64,000 nucleotides of DNA from Diaphorobacter caeni. Lineage in GTDB: Bacteria; Pseudomonadota; Gammaproteobacteria; Burkholderiales; Burkholderiaceae_C. The first letter of the stretch is position 1. Each line of letters opens with the position of its first letter. The stretch spans positions 1 through 64,000 of the forward strand of contig NZ_JADKYZ010000011.1 in the NCBI RefSeq assembly GCF_015354245.1, read 5' to 3'. A program made the position numbers and the translations under genes. Positions 1 to 10,495 of the stretch are shown here, piece after piece. Under the pieces are notes generated by a model. The model had not been told where the DNA came from, did no database searches, and was given only the letters and a program-made list of their open reading frames with translations.

Positions 1-126
1 CGCCACGAATCGCAGATTTGAAAGTGAACAGGAAAGTCAATGAAATCAACGATCTACCAACACCACCTCCGCGCCAGTGCTAGCTTTTCGTACCGTCACT
101 TATTGCACTGAAAACGAGGAGACCCC
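1..126. mobile_element. IS1071 right or left terminus (inverted repeat end)
   Basis: Read on the minus strand, this stretch begins GGGGTCTCCTCG at 126 and continues toward base 1. That matches my memory of the long (about 110 bp) terminal repeat of IS1071, a Tn3-family element common on catabolic and resistance plasmids of Comamonadaceae. No IS1071 transposase sequence is inside the window, so it must lie to the left. The repeat abuts a tni-type transposon end that has lost its outermost bases. The identification is from memory and was not checked against a database. Confidence 0.7.
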
Positions 127-216
127 TTTTCAGAAGACGACTGCACCAATTGACGGGGCGTAACGCCAGATGTGCAGGCGACTCCTGACAACGCAATATC
201 AGAAGTCATCTGCACC
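127..216. repeat. tni-side terminal repeat (truncated) and internal TniA-binding repeat
   Basis: Two related motifs are visible: CAGAAGACGACTGCACC at 131-147 and TCAGAAGTCATCTGCACC at 199-216. A weaker copy ends in GTGCACC near 247. Tn402/Tn5053 ends carry such an array of about 19-bp repeats bound by TniA. The outermost TGTCA of the terminal repeat is missing. Confidence 0.75.
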
Positions 217-264
217 AATCTCGACTATGCTCAATACTCGTGTGCACCAAAGCGAGGTGTGAGC

Positions 265-1947
265 ATGGCGTCAGACACATCATTGATTGCCGAGCAAGGC
301 GTGGCCACCCTGCCCGATGCGGCTTGGGCGCAGGCCCGGCAACGGGCGGAAATCATCGGGCCGCTGGCAGCGCTTGATGTGGTCGGGCATGAAGCCGCCG
401 ATGCCGCTGCTCACGCGCTTGGCCTGTCCAGGCGGCAGGTGTATGTCCTAATCCGCCGTGCCCGGCAAGGTGCTGGGCTTGTGACGGACCTGGCTCGCAG
501 CCGATCCGGCGGCGGAAAAGGCAAGGGACGCTTGCCGGAATCAGTTGAGCGCATCATCCGCGAGTTGCTGCAAAAGCGCTTCCTGACCAAGCAGAAGCGT
601 AGCCTGGCAGCGTTCCACCGCGAGGTCGCGCAGGCTTGCAAAGCGCAAAAGCTGCGGGCGCCGGCGCGCAACACCGTGGCTCTGCGGATCGCCGGCCTCG
701 ATCCGCTCAAGGCCACTCGCCGCCGGGAAGGTCAGGATGCGTCCCGCAGCCTGCAAGGTGTCGGTGGTGAGCCTCCCGCCGTGACCGCGCCACTGGAACA
801 AGTGCAGATTGATCACACGGTCATCGACCTGATCGTGGTGGACGAGCGCGACCGGCAACCGATTGGCCGTCCGTATCTGACCATCGCCATCGACGTGTTT
901 ACCCGCTGCGTGCTCGGCATGGTCGTCACGCTGGAAGCGCCGTCATCTGTTTCGGTCGGCCTGTGCCTTGTGCATGTCGCCTGCGACAAGCGTCCCTGGC
1001 TGGAGGGTCTGAACATAGAAATGGAGTGGCCGATGAGCGGCAAGCCCAGGCTGCTCTACCTGGACAACGCGGCCGAGTTCAAGAGCGAAGCGCTACGCCG
1101 AGGCTGCGAGCAGCATGGCATCCGGCTTGACTATCGCCCGCTCGGGCAGCCGCACTACGGCGGCATCGTGGAACGGATCATCGGCACGGCGATGCAGATG
1201 ATCCACGACGAATTGCCAGGGACGACCTTCTCCAACCCTGACCAGCGCGGCGACTACGATTCCGAAAACAAGGCCGCCCTGACGCTGCGTGAGCTGGAGC
1301 GCTGGCTCACATTGGCGGTCGGCACCTACCACGGCTCCGTGCACAACGGCCTGCTCCAGCCGCCGGCAGCGCGCTGGGCCGAAGCTATCGCGCGGACCGG
1401 CGTGCCAACCGTCATCACTCGCACCACGGCTTTTCTGGTCGATTTTCTGCCCATCATCCGCCGCACGCTGACCCGCACCGGCTTCGTCATCGACCACATC
1501 CATTACTACGCCGATGCGCTCAAGCCGTGGATAGCTCGGCGCGACCGCTTGCCTGCGTTCCTGATCCGGCGCGACCCGCGCGACATCAGCCGCATTTGGG
1601 TGCTGGAGCCGGAGGGGCAGCACTATCTGGAAATTCCATACCGCACCTTGTCGCACCCGGCTGTCACCCTCTGGGAACAACGACAGGCGCTGGCGAAATT
1701 GCGGCAGCAAGGGCGCGAACAGGTGGATGAGTCGGCGCTGTTTCGCATGATCGGCCAGATGCGCGAAATCGTGTCCACCGCGCAGAAAGCTACGCGCAAG
1801 GCGCGGCGCGACGCGGATCGACGCCAGCATCTCAAGGCAACGGCAGTTCTTTTCAAAACCACGCCACCACCGGACGCGGACATGGCTGACCCGCAGGCAG
1901 ACAACCAGCCACCTGCCAAACCGTTCGACCAGATTGAGGAGTGGTAG
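265..1947 (+). CDS. tniA: TniA transposase (DDE/integrase-type)
   Basis: This is the catalytic transposase of Tn5053/Tn402 elements, which works with the ATPase TniB and targeting protein TniQ to make cointegrates. The start ATG at 265 gives 560 residues, the usual length of about 559; the frame is open further upstream to 172 but that extension reads through the terminal repeats. A GCGAGGTG ribosome site precedes it. The N-terminal helix-turn-helix region (around residues 40-75) is followed by an rve-type catalytic core with D183, D267 and E303, a DD(35)E spacing. TniB follows immediately. Nothing suggests damage to the protein itself. Confidence 0.95.
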   Translation: MASDTSLIAEQGVATLPDAAWAQARQRAEIIGPLAALDVVGHEAADAAAHALGLSRRQVYVLIRRARQGAGLVTDLARSRSGGGKGKGRLPESVERIIRELLQKRFLTKQKRSLAAFHREVAQACKAQKLRAPARNTVALRIAGLDPLKATRRREGQDASRSLQGVGGEPPAVTAPLEQVQIDHTVIDLIVVDERDRQPIGRPYLTIAIDVFTRCVLGMVVTLEAPSSVSVGLCLVHVACDKRPWLEGLNIEMEWPMSGKPRLLYLDNAAEFKSEALRRGCEQHGIRLDYRPLGQPHYGGIVERIIGTAMQMIHDELPGTTFSNPDQRGDYDSENKAALTLRELERWLTLAVGTYHGSVHNGLLQPPAARWAEAIARTGVPTVITRTTAFLVDFLPIIRRTLTRTGFVIDHIHYYADALKPWIARRDRLPAFLIRRDPRDISRIWVLEPEGQHYLEIPYRTLSHPAVTLWEQRQALAKLRQQGREQVDESALFRMIGQMREIVSTAQKATRKARRDADRRQHLKATAVLFKTTPPPDADMADPQADNQPPAKPFDQIEEW

Positions 1948-1949
1948 CC

Positions 1950-2858
1950 GTGGAAGAATATCCCATCATCGACTTGTCCCACCTGATGCCGGTGGCCCAG
2001 GGCTTGGCCCGTCTTCCGGCGGACGAACGCATCCATCGCCTTCGCGCTGACCGCTGGATCGGCTATCCGCGAGCAGTCGAGGCGCTGAATCGGCTGGAAG
2101 CCCTGTATGCGTGGCCGAACAAACAACGCATGCCCAACCTGCTGTTGGTCGGTCCAACCAACAACGGCAAGTCGATGATCGTCGAGAAATTCCGCCGCAC
2201 CCACCCGGCCAGCTCCGACGCCGACCAGGAGCACATTCCGGTACTGGTCGTGCAGATGCCATCCGAACCGTCGGTAATCCGCTTCTACGTCGCGCTACTT
2301 GCCGCGATGGGCGCGCCATTGCGCCCGCGCCCACGGCTGCCGGAAATGGAGCAATTGGCGCTGGCACTGCTACGCAAGGTCGGCGTGCGCATGCTGGTGA
2401 TCGACGAATTGCACAACGTCCTGGCCGGCAACAGCGTCAACCGCCGGGAATTCCTCAACCTGCTGCGTTTCCTCGGCAACGAGCTGCGCATCCCGCTGGT
2501 CGGGGTCGGCACACGCGATGCCTACTTGGCGATCCGCTCGGACGACCAGTTGGAAAACCGCTTCGAGCCGATGATGCTGCCGGTGTGGGAGGCCAACGAC
2601 GATTGCTGCTCACTGCTGGCCAGCTTCGCGGCTTCGCTCCCGCTGCGGCGACCCTCGTCGATTGCCACGCTGGATATGGCCCGCTACCTGCTCACGCGCA
2701 GCGAGGGCACCATCGGCGAGCTGGCGCACCTGTTGATGGCGGCGGCCGTCGCTGCCGTGGAGAGCGGTGAGGAAGCGATCAACCATCGCACGCTCAGCAT
2801 GGCCGATTACACCGGTCCCAGCGAGCGGCGGCGGCAATTCGAGCGGGAACTGATGTGA
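1950..2858 (+). CDS. tniB: TniB transposition ATPase
   Basis: This AAA+ ATPase resembles the Mu B/TnsC group and activates TniA and target choice. A Walker A motif GPTNNGKS is at residues 68-75 and a Walker B segment LVIDEL has D152. The GTG at 1950, two bases after the tniA stop, gives 302 residues, the family's normal length; an in-frame GTG at 1941 would overlap tniA. The 3' end overlaps the start of tniQ, indicating coupled translation. Confidence 0.95.
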   Translation: MEEYPIIDLSHLMPVAQGLARLPADERIHRLRADRWIGYPRAVEALNRLEALYAWPNKQRMPNLLLVGPTNNGKSMIVEKFRRTHPASSDADQEHIPVLVVQMPSEPSVIRFYVALLAAMGAPLRPRPRLPEMEQLALALLRKVGVRMLVIDELHNVLAGNSVNRREFLNLLRFLGNELRIPLVGVGTRDAYLAIRSDDQLENRFEPMMLPVWEANDDCCSLLASFAASLPLRRPSSIATLDMARYLLTRSEGTIGELAHLLMAAAVAAVESGEEAINHRTLSMADYTGPSERRRQFERELM

Positions 2859-4072
2859 AGCCAGCGCCACACTGGCCACTGCATCCGGCTCCCAGGGAAG
2901 GCGAAGCCTTGTCTTCGTGGCTCAACCGCGTGGCCCTTTGCTATCACATGGAGGTGTCCGAGCTGCTGGAGCACGATCTTGGTCACGGCCAGGTTGATGA
3001 CCTGGACACCGCGCCACCACTGGCGCTGCTGGCGATGCTCTCCCAGCGGAGCGGCATCGAGCCGGACCGGCTGCGTTGCATGAGTTTCGCCGGCTGGGTG
3101 CCTTGGCTACTGGACAGCCTTGATGATCAGATTCCAGACGCATTGGAAACCTATGCGTTCCAGCTCTCGGTGCTGCTGCCGAAACTCCGCCGTAGGACGC
3201 GATCCATCACGAGCTGGCGTGCCTGGCTGCCCAGCCAGCCGATACATCGCGCCTGCCCGCTCTGTCTGAACGACCCGGCAAACCAAGCCGTACTGCTTGC
3301 ATGGAAGCTGCCCCTGATGCTGAGCTGCCCGCTGCATGGCTGCTGGCTGGAATCCTATTGGGGCGTGCCTGGGCGGTTTCTCGGCTGGGAGAACGCCGAC
3401 ACTGCGCCGCGCACCGCCAGCGACGCGATTGCGGTGATGGACCGGCGCACCTGGCAGGCACTGACGACCGGCCATGTGGAGCTGCCGCGCCGACGCATCC
3501 ACGCTGGATTGTGGTTTCGGCTACTACGCACGCTGCTCGATGAGCTGAACACCCCGCTTTCGACGTGCGGAACCTGCGCGGGGTATCTCCGCCAAGTCTG
3601 GGAAGGCTGCGGGCATCCGCTGCGTGCTGGGCAAAGTCTGTGGCGACCGTATGAAACCCTGAACCCGGCAGTACGGTTGCAGATGCTGGAGGCGGCGGCA
3701 ACGGCAATCAGCTTGATTGAGATGAGGGATATAAGCCCGCCGGGCGAGCATGCAAAGCTGTTCTGGTCCGAACCCCAAACCGGTTTCACCAGTGGCCTGT
3801 CGGCGAAAACGCCGAAGCCCGAACCCGTCGATCACTGGCAACGGGCAGTCCAGGCCATCGATGAGGCCATCATTGAAGCGCGGCACGACCCCGAGACGGC
3901 ACGCTCGCTGTTCGCGTTGGCTTCCTATGGTCGGCGCGACCCCGCTTCCCTGGAACAGTTGCGCGCCACCTTCGCAAAGGAAGGCATCCCCCCGGAATTC
4001 CTGTCACATTACGTGCCTGATGGACCCTTTGCATGTCTTAGACAGAATGACGGGTTAAGTGACAAATTTTGA
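2855..4072 (+). CDS. tniQ: TniQ transposition/targeting protein
   Basis: TniQ-family zinc-finger protein of 405 residues, required with TniA and TniB for transposition and thought to direct target selection. It starts at a GTG that overlaps the tniB stop. A zinc-finger-like set C134-C137-C158-H161 is visible, in line with TniQ and TnsD proteins. Tn5053-family elements are known to prefer res sites of plasmids and other transposons, a behaviour linked to the TniQ group. The 3' end of the gene overlaps an outer subsite of the resolvase res region. Confidence 0.93.
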   Translation: MKPAPHWPLHPAPREGEALSSWLNRVALCYHMEVSELLEHDLGHGQVDDLDTAPPLALLAMLSQRSGIEPDRLRCMSFAGWVPWLLDSLDDQIPDALETYAFQLSVLLPKLRRRTRSITSWRAWLPSQPIHRACPLCLNDPANQAVLLAWKLPLMLSCPLHGCWLESYWGVPGRFLGWENADTAPRTASDAIAVMDRRTWQALTTGHVELPRRRIHAGLWFRLLRTLLDELNTPLSTCGTCAGYLRQVWEGCGHPLRAGQSLWRPYETLNPAVRLQMLEAAATAISLIEMRDISPPGEHAKLFWSEPQTGFTSGLSAKTPKPEPVDHWQRAVQAIDEAIIEARHDPETARSLFALASYGRRDPASLEQLRATFAKEGIPPEFLSHYVPDGPFACLRQNDGLSDKF

Positions 4073-4125
4073 CGACCAGAACTTTCCGGTGCACACTGTC
4101 ACATAATCGAACGTATATGTGACAG
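4001..4125. promoter_or_regulatory. TniR resolution (res) site
   Basis: A perfect inverted repeat sits at 4096-4125: CTGTCACATA and TATGTGACAG separated by ten bases. This is the expected form of a serine-resolvase crossover subsite just upstream of tniR. Related half-sites (CTGTCACAT at 4001-4009 and AGTGACAA near 4060) lie in the end of tniQ and just past it. The region probably also carries the tniR promoter. Confidence 0.75.
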
Positions 4126-4132
4126 GTACGAC

Positions 4133-4747
4133 ATGCTGATAGGCTACATGCGGGTATCGAAGGCGGACGGCTCCCAGGCTACCGATTTGCAGCGCGACGC
4201 GCTGATTGCCGCCGGGGTCGATCCAGTACATCTTTACGAGGACCAGGCATCCGGCATGCGCGAGGATCGGCCCGGCTTGACGAGCTGCCTGAAGGCGTTG
4301 CGAACTGGCGACACACTGGTCGTGTGGAAACTGGATCGGCTCGGACGCGACCTGCGACATCTCATCAACACCGTGCACGACCTGACTGGGCGCGGCATCG
4401 GCTTGAAGGTATTAACCGGGCACGGCGCGGCCATCGACACCACGACCGCCGCCGGCAAGCTGGTCTTTGGCATCTTCGCCGCCCTGGCCGAGTTCGAGCG
4501 CGAGTTGATCGCGGAGCGCACGATTGCCGGCCTAGCCTCGGCCCGCGCGCGCGGGCGGAAAGGCGGCCGGCCGTTCAAGATGACCGCCGCCAAGCTGCGG
4601 CTGGCGATGGCGGCAATGGGTCAGCCAGAGACCAAGGTCGGCGACCTGTGCCAGGAACTTGGCGTCACGCGGCAGACCCTGTATCGGCATGTTTCACCCA
4701 AGGGTGAGCTACGTCCAGATGGCGAGAAGCTACTCAGCCGAATTTGA
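4133..4747 (+). CDS. tniR: TniR serine resolvase
   Basis: Serine recombinase of 204 residues that resolves Tn5053-type cointegrates at the adjacent res site. The N-terminal catalytic domain has the nucleophile S9 in YMRVSKADG and the conserved DRLGRDLRHL segment; the C-terminal part has a helix-turn-helix (VGDLCQELGVTRQTLYRH). The gene is 60 bases after tniQ. The name tniC is also used for this family. Confidence 0.93.
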   Translation: MLIGYMRVSKADGSQATDLQRDALIAAGVDPVHLYEDQASGMREDRPGLTSCLKALRTGDTLVVWKLDRLGRDLRHLINTVHDLTGRGIGLKVLTGHGAAIDTTTAAGKLVFGIFAALAEFERELIAERTIAGLASARARGRKGGRPFKMTAAKLRLAMAAMGQPETKVGDLCQELGVTRQTLYRHVSPKGELRPDGEKLLSRI

Positions 4748-4799
4748 TGCCGGCATGAGGCAACGTAGCGACAGCGTGGTTTGTCTCAATGGGAAGCGC

Positions 4800-5036
4800 T
4801 CATGATCGATCTTTGAAGGCCCGCAGCAGTCGTGTCACAGACAGGACGAACAAACCGGTCAGCGTGAGGGCTGCGATACCCCAGTACTCTCCGATGAACG
4901 CGCCGGCCGTCGTGCCGGCCAGCACAATGGCGAGAATCGGCAAATGGCAGGGACAGGTGAGCACGGCCAGCGCGCCCCACAGGTAGCCGGTGATCGGTTT
5001 GTGCGTCTCGGACGGCAAGCGCTCGGGGCTGTTCAT
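4800..5036 (-). CDS. merE: MerE mercury transport protein
   Basis: Inner-membrane protein of 78 residues, last gene of the mer operon and implicated in uptake of inorganic and methyl mercury. Two hydrophobic segments are visible; the first holds the CPC motif (residues 28-30), the likely mercury ligand pair. Its start codon overlaps the merD stop, so translation is probably coupled. Confidence 0.92.
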   Translation of the reverse strand: MNSPERLPSETHKPITGYLWGALAVLTCPCHLPILAIVLAGTTAGAFIGEYWGIAALTLTGLFVLSVTRLLRAFKDRS

Positions 5037-5398
5037 GGCAGACTCTCCGCGTGCTGTGCCGGCTCGGTCGGCATGGTGGCCAACTGCACCTCCAGATCGG
5101 CCAACGCTTCGCGCCGACGCTCGACGAACTGGCGCAGAACGGCAAGCTGCGCGGCCGCTTCATCGCCGTCCGCAGCATCCAGCGCCCGGCACAGCCGCGC
5201 CAGCGCGTCCAGGCCGATGCCCGCCTCGAAGGCCGCCCGCACGAAGCACAGCCGTTGCAAGGCGGCATCATCGAACAGGCCATAGCCGCCCGGGGTGCAC
5301 GCCACCGGACGCAGCAATCCGCGCAGCAGGTAGTCGCGCACGATATGCACGCTCACCCCGGCATCAAGGGCCAGCCGGGACACGGTGTAGGCGCTCAT
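5033..5398 (-). CDS. merD: MerD co-regulator of the mer operon
   Basis: MerR-family protein of 121 residues that competes with MerR at the mer operator and helps switch the operon off after induction. The N-terminal winged-helix region ([20 protein letters not shown]) is typical, and the metal-binding cysteines of MerR are absent as expected. It lies 16 bases after merA and overlaps merE by four bases. Confidence 0.93.
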   Translation of the reverse strand: MSAYTVSRLALDAGVSVHIVRDYLLRGLLRPVACTPGGYGLFDDAALQRLCFVRAAFEAGIGLDALARLCRALDAADGDEAAAQLAVLRQFVERRREALADLEVQLATMPTEPAQHAESLP

Positions 5399-5414
5399 TG
5401 AAAACCTCCTTTTT

Positions 5415-7581
<2,167 letters not shown>

Positions 7582-7596
7582 GGTGAACTCCTGTGA

Positions 7597-7947
7597 TCAA
7601 TAGAAAAATGGCACGACGTAGGGAAATCCGAGCGCGACCAAAACCAGCACGGCCACGCCCCAGAAAATGAGCTTGTAAGTAGCTCGCACTTGGGGAATCG
7701 CGCAAACCTCACCCGGTTTGCAGGCGGCTGACGGCCGGTAGATGCGCCGCCAGGCGAAGAACAACGCCACCAGCGCCACGCCGATAAAGATGGGGCGATA
7801 GGGTTCCAACACCGTCAAGTTGCCGATCCAAGCGCCGCTGAACCCCAAGGCGATCAGAACCAGCGGCCCGAGGCAGCAAGCCGAGGCGAGGATGGCGGCC
7901 AGCCCGCCAGTGAAGAGCGCGCCGCGCCCGTTTTGAGGTTCAGACAT
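7597..7947 (-). CDS. merT: MerT mercuric ion transporter
   Basis: Inner-membrane protein of 116 residues with three membrane segments that moves Hg(II) to MerA. The vicinal pair C24-C25 lies in the first helix, and a second cysteine pair lies in the cytoplasmic loop (CKPGEVC). The ATG at 7947 is chosen because it gives the family's 116 residues and follows a purine-rich site; the frame extends to 8013 only through the promoter. Confidence 0.95.
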   Translation of the reverse strand: MSEPQNGRGALFTGGLAAILASACCLGPLVLIALGFSGAWIGNLTVLEPYRPIFIGVALVALFFAWRRIYRPSAACKPGEVCAIPQVRATYKLIFWGVAVLVLVALGFPYVVPFFY

Positions 7948-7982
7948 ACGTTTGTCCTTTCGAATCTGAATTGGATAGCTTA

Positions 7983-8013
7983 AGCTTACTTCCGTAGTTA
8001 TGTACGGAGTCAA
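7983..8013 (-). promoter_or_regulatory. mer promoter and MerR operator
   Basis: On the minus strand, TTGACT (8008-8013) and TAAGCT (7983-7988) are separated by 19 bases, the overlong spacer typical of MerR-activated promoters. The spacer holds the operator dyad CCGTACATAACTACGG. MerR represses and activates merTPFADE from here, and the divergent merR promoter overlaps it. Confidence 0.93.
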
Positions 8014-8018
8014 GCGAT

Positions 8019-8453
8019 ATGGAAAACAATTTGGAGAACCTGACCATTGGCGTTTTCGCCAGGACGGCCGGGGTCAATGTGGAGACCATCCGGTTCTATC
8101 AGCGCAAGGGCTTGCTCCCGGAACCGGACAAGCCTTACGGCAGCATTCGCCGCTATGGCGAGACGGATGTAACGCGGGTGCGCTTCGTGAAATCAGCCCA
8201 GCGGTTGGGCTTCAGCCTGGATGAGATCGCCGAGCTGCTGCGGCTGGAGGATGGCACCCATTGCGAGGAAGCCAGCAGCCTGGCCGAGCACAAGCTCAAG
8301 GACGTGCGCGAGAGGATGGCTGACCTGGCGCGCATGGAGGCCGTGCTGTCTGATTTGGTGTGCGCCTGCCATGCGCGGAAGGGGAACGTTTCCTGCCCGC
8401 TGATTGCGTCACTGCAAGGGAAGAAAGAACCGCGCAGTGCGGACGCGGTGTAG
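8019..8453 (+). CDS. merR: MerR mercury-responsive regulator
   Basis: Hg(II)-sensing activator/repressor of 144 residues. The N-terminal winged helix ([19 protein letters not shown]) is followed by a dimerisation helix and the three Hg(II) ligands C82, C117 and C126. It is divergent from merT with the shared operator six bases upstream of its start. The gene points toward the right end of the mercury transposon. Confidence 0.96.
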   Translation: MENNLENLTIGVFARTAGVNVETIRFYQRKGLLPEPDKPYGSIRRYGETDVTRVRFVKSAQRLGFSLDEIAELLRLEDGTHCEEASSLAEHKLKDVRERMADLARMEAVLSDLVCACHARKGNVSCPLIASLQGKKEPRSADAV

Positions 8454-8469
8454 CCCGAGGGAACTACGC

Positions 8470-8507
8470 CTTAGCGTGCTTTATTTTCCGTTTTCTGAGG
8501 CGACTCC
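8470..8507. repeat. Degenerate Tn21-type 38-bp inverted repeat inside the mer transposon
   Basis: The segment from CTTAGCGTGCTTTATTTTCC to its outer end at 8507 matches the perfect Tn21-type end at 11907-11944 except for two bases near the outer tip (GGAGTCGCC instead of GGGGTCGTC on the minus strand). It lies between merR and the Tn5053-type right end. This is consistent with a mer module once captured from a Tn21-like element. Confidence 0.88.
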
Positions 8508-8546
8508 AACGTCAGAAAAGACCGTGCGGTCGACTTTTGATATTTC

Positions 8547-8571
8547 GTGCTGTCGCCTTCTGAAAGTGACA
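8547..8571. repeat. Right terminal inverted repeat (mer side) of the Tn5053-type element
   Basis: Minus-strand reading starts TGTCACTTTCAGAAGGCGAC, the expected 25-bp tni-type terminus. A second related repeat (AAAAGTCGACCGCACGG) follows inward near 8520-8540. The outer base is 8571, so the flanking DNA from 8572 belongs to the host element. Confidence 0.88.
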
Positions 8572-8647
8572 ATTCTCGAAAATAGTTCTTGAAATTCTAT
8601 TCTTGATTGCATATCATCTCAACGAGTTTCGATAAGAAAGGATGCGC

Positions 8648-8938
8648 ATGCGACCGTCTGTTGTGCTTGACATGAAGCGAAGCGCAGTGCGTGAAGCGGT
8701 AGGCCGCTTTCGCGCCGCGAACCCGCGCGTCTTCGGCTCGGTGCTGCATGGCACCGACCGGGATGGCAGCGACCTCGACCTGTTGGTCGATGCGCTGCCC
8801 GGTGCCACGTTGTTGGACTTGGGCGATTTGGAAGAAGAACTGAAATCGCTGCTCGGCGTTGACGTCGATCTGCTGACTCCCGGCGACCTGCCGCCGAAGT
8901 TCCGGGCCAAGGTGCTCGCGGAGGCGCAACCGATATGA
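8648..8938 (+). CDS. mntA: MntA-type nucleotidyltransferase antitoxin
   Basis: Minimal nucleotidyltransferase of 96 residues, the antitoxin of HepT-MntA (type VII) systems, in which it adds AMP groups to the toxin to silence it. The signature GSX10DXD is exact: G30-S31, D42 and D44. The ATG at 8648 is chosen because AAGGA lies at a good distance; the ATG at 8642 is too close to that site. The start of hepT overlaps its end by four bases. Confidence 0.85.
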   Translation: MRPSVVLDMKRSAVREAVGRFRAANPRVFGSVLHGTDRDGSDLDLLVDALPGATLLDLGDLEEELKSLLGVDVDLLTPGDLPPKFRAKVLAEAQPI

Positions 8939-9321
8939 GCGAGAACCGCCTGCCCGATTACCTCGACCACATTCAGCAGGCCGCAACCGATGCGCGCAGC
9001 TTCGTGGAAGGGATGGCCAAGGACGACTTCTTGGCCGACAAGCGCACCCAGCAGGCCGTCATCATGAGCCTGATCGTCATCGGCGAGGCGGCCACAAAGG
9101 TGATGGATGGCTACGTCGAGTTCACCCAGGCGCATGCCGACGTGCCGTGGCGCAGCATGCGCAATATGCGTAATCGCATGGCTCACGGCTATTTCGACAT
9201 CAACCTCGATGTGGTGTGGGAGACGGTACAGGAATGGCTGCCGGCGTTGCTCCAGCAATTGCCCGCCGTGCGTCAGGATGCCGACGATGAAGACCGTAAC
9301 GACAAAGGCATGGAGCCATGA
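8935..9321 (+). CDS. hepT: HepT-type toxin (HEPN ribonuclease)
   Basis: HEPN-fold toxin of 128 residues. The catalytic RX4HXY motif is R79, H84 and Y86, where the tyrosine is the residue AMPylated by MntA in characterised pairs. It is translationally coupled to the upstream antitoxin. Its likely role is stabilising the mobile element or plasmid. A Tn3-type segment is a plausible carrier. Confidence 0.88.
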   Translation: MSENRLPDYLDHIQQAATDARSFVEGMAKDDFLADKRTQQAVIMSLIVIGEAATKVMDGYVEFTQAHADVPWRSMRNMRNRMAHGYFDINLDVVWETVQEWLPALLQQLPAVRQDADDEDRNDKGMEP

Positions 9322-9336
9322 CCAATCAAGCCGCCG

Positions 9337-9510
9337 ATGTTCGGCCCCTCTGGCGTGTTCGATCCCGCGACCTATGAGCCGCGCTCGGGCAAGACCTTCT
9401 GGATGGCCGCAACGGACGTGAGTTCGCTGGTGGGCAAGGAGGCAGCAGCCGACACGCTCATCGGCAACTGCACGACCGCACGACCAGCCTCCCGTTCAAA
9501 TTCGAGTTAG
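9337..9510 (+). CDS. Short unknown reading frame, possible gene remnant
   Basis: A 57-residue frame starts at an ATG 15 bases after hepT and contains GPSGVFDPATYEPRSGKTF. I do not recognise the family. It may be the N-terminal stub of a longer gene cut short by rearrangement, because the last third loses protein-like character. No clear ribosome site is seen. Confidence that it is expressed is low. Confidence 0.25.
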   Translation: MFGPSGVFDPATYEPRSGKTFWMAATDVSSLVGKEAAADTLIGNCTTARPASRSNSS

Positions 9511-9557
9511 AACTCATATCCAGCCTGTCTGGGGGCACTGTGAAAGAGGGATCTCCG

Positions 9558-9914
9558 ATGACTGTTGAATCGAGAATATTTTCTGTAGCCGAGTATGTTC
9601 AGCCGTCCGAAGGCGAGCCTATTCGTTCCGTTGTGCTTGAAACCCGAGACTCAATTATCGTGGTTTGGCATGTCCATCCCGGGCAGGAAATTGCGGCTCA
9701 CATTCATCCTCACGGCCAAGACACGTGGACTGTTTTGTCGGGAATGGCTGATTACTTTCAGGGCAATGGGATTGTTCGTGCCCTCAGGGAAGGTGAGATA
9801 GCCGTGGCAAGACCGGGCCAAGTGCACGGGGCGCGAAATACAGGTACCGAGCCATTTGTGTTCGTCTCGGTTGTGGCATCAGCCAATGCCGGTTTCGTAT
9901 TGGCTGAGCGATAG
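9558..9914 (+). CDS. Small cupin-domain protein
   Basis: Single-domain cupin of 118 residues. The first cupin motif is visible as HIHPHGQDTWTVLSG, with histidines and a glutamine in the metal-ligand positions; the second motif includes PGQVHGARN. The ATG at 9558 follows GAGGG by about eight bases; a GTG at 9540 is possible. The substrate is unknown. It is a lone cargo gene with lower GC than its neighbours, which suggests separate acquisition. Confidence 0.7.
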   Translation: MTVESRIFSVAEYVQPSEGEPIRSVVLETRDSIIVVWHVHPGQEIAAHIHPHGQDTWTVLSGMADYFQGNGIVRALREGEIAVARPGQVHGARNTGTEPFVFVSVVASANAGFVLAER

Positions 9915-10168
9915 AGCCCAATCTCTGGAGTTGGTCCAATGAGCGGTCGGGGAGATAGGTAACAGACATGCAGCGGACACGGCTGCTAAACCAGGTCGCA
10001 AACCTCCTTGCGTCGCAGCGTGCCGCAAGCGACGCGATCAATCGAATGGGGTCGGCATGAGACTGAACACCATCCAGTTCCCGACCGCGTAGCCGCCTGT
10101 CCTGCCGATCAGGTCTTGACCATCGACGCCTGGGATCAGTCCTGAATGTTCTTGGAGACCACTACGTT
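9915..10168. other. Gene-poor spacer in transposon cargo
   Basis: No convincing gene is seen. Two very short frames (starting near 9969 and 10057) end quickly and look like remnants. The stretch may include a promoter for the unknown gene string that follows. Confidence 0.4.
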
Positions 10169-10495
10169 ATGAGCCGCAGCCGCCGCAAAACACCCATCGT
10201 CGGGCACACGACCTGCGGCAGCGAGCGCGAGGACAAGAAGCTCTGGCATCAGCGCTGGCGCACCCGTGAGCGCACGGCGCTGACCAGCGCGTCGCCCGAA
10301 GCCCTGAGCGCCCATCTGCCCCTGCTGGAAAACCAGGCCAGCAGCGTCTGGTCGATGGGCAAGGATGGCCGCTCCTACTGGCCCGTCAAGCGCCAGGCCG
10401 CCACGGCGGATCGCATCGCCAATCACAAGGGACGCAACCCGCAAGAACGCGCCTCCCTGAAAAAGCGCCTGCTGCGCAAGTGGATGAGCAAATGA
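10169..10495 (+). CDS. Small basic unknown protein
   Basis: A 108-residue, arginine- and lysine-rich protein starting MSRSRRKTPIVGHTTCGSE. I do not recognise a domain. It is the first of three unknown genes that overlap or nearly overlap and end at the resolvase: its stop codon overlaps the next start (ATGA). The charge suggests nucleic-acid or membrane-surface contact, but this is only inference. Confidence 0.6.
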   Translation: MSRSRRKTPIVGHTTCGSEREDKKLWHQRWRTRERTALTSASPEALSAHLPLLENQASSVWSMGKDGRSYWPVKRQAATADRIANHKGRNPQERASLKKRLLRKWMSK

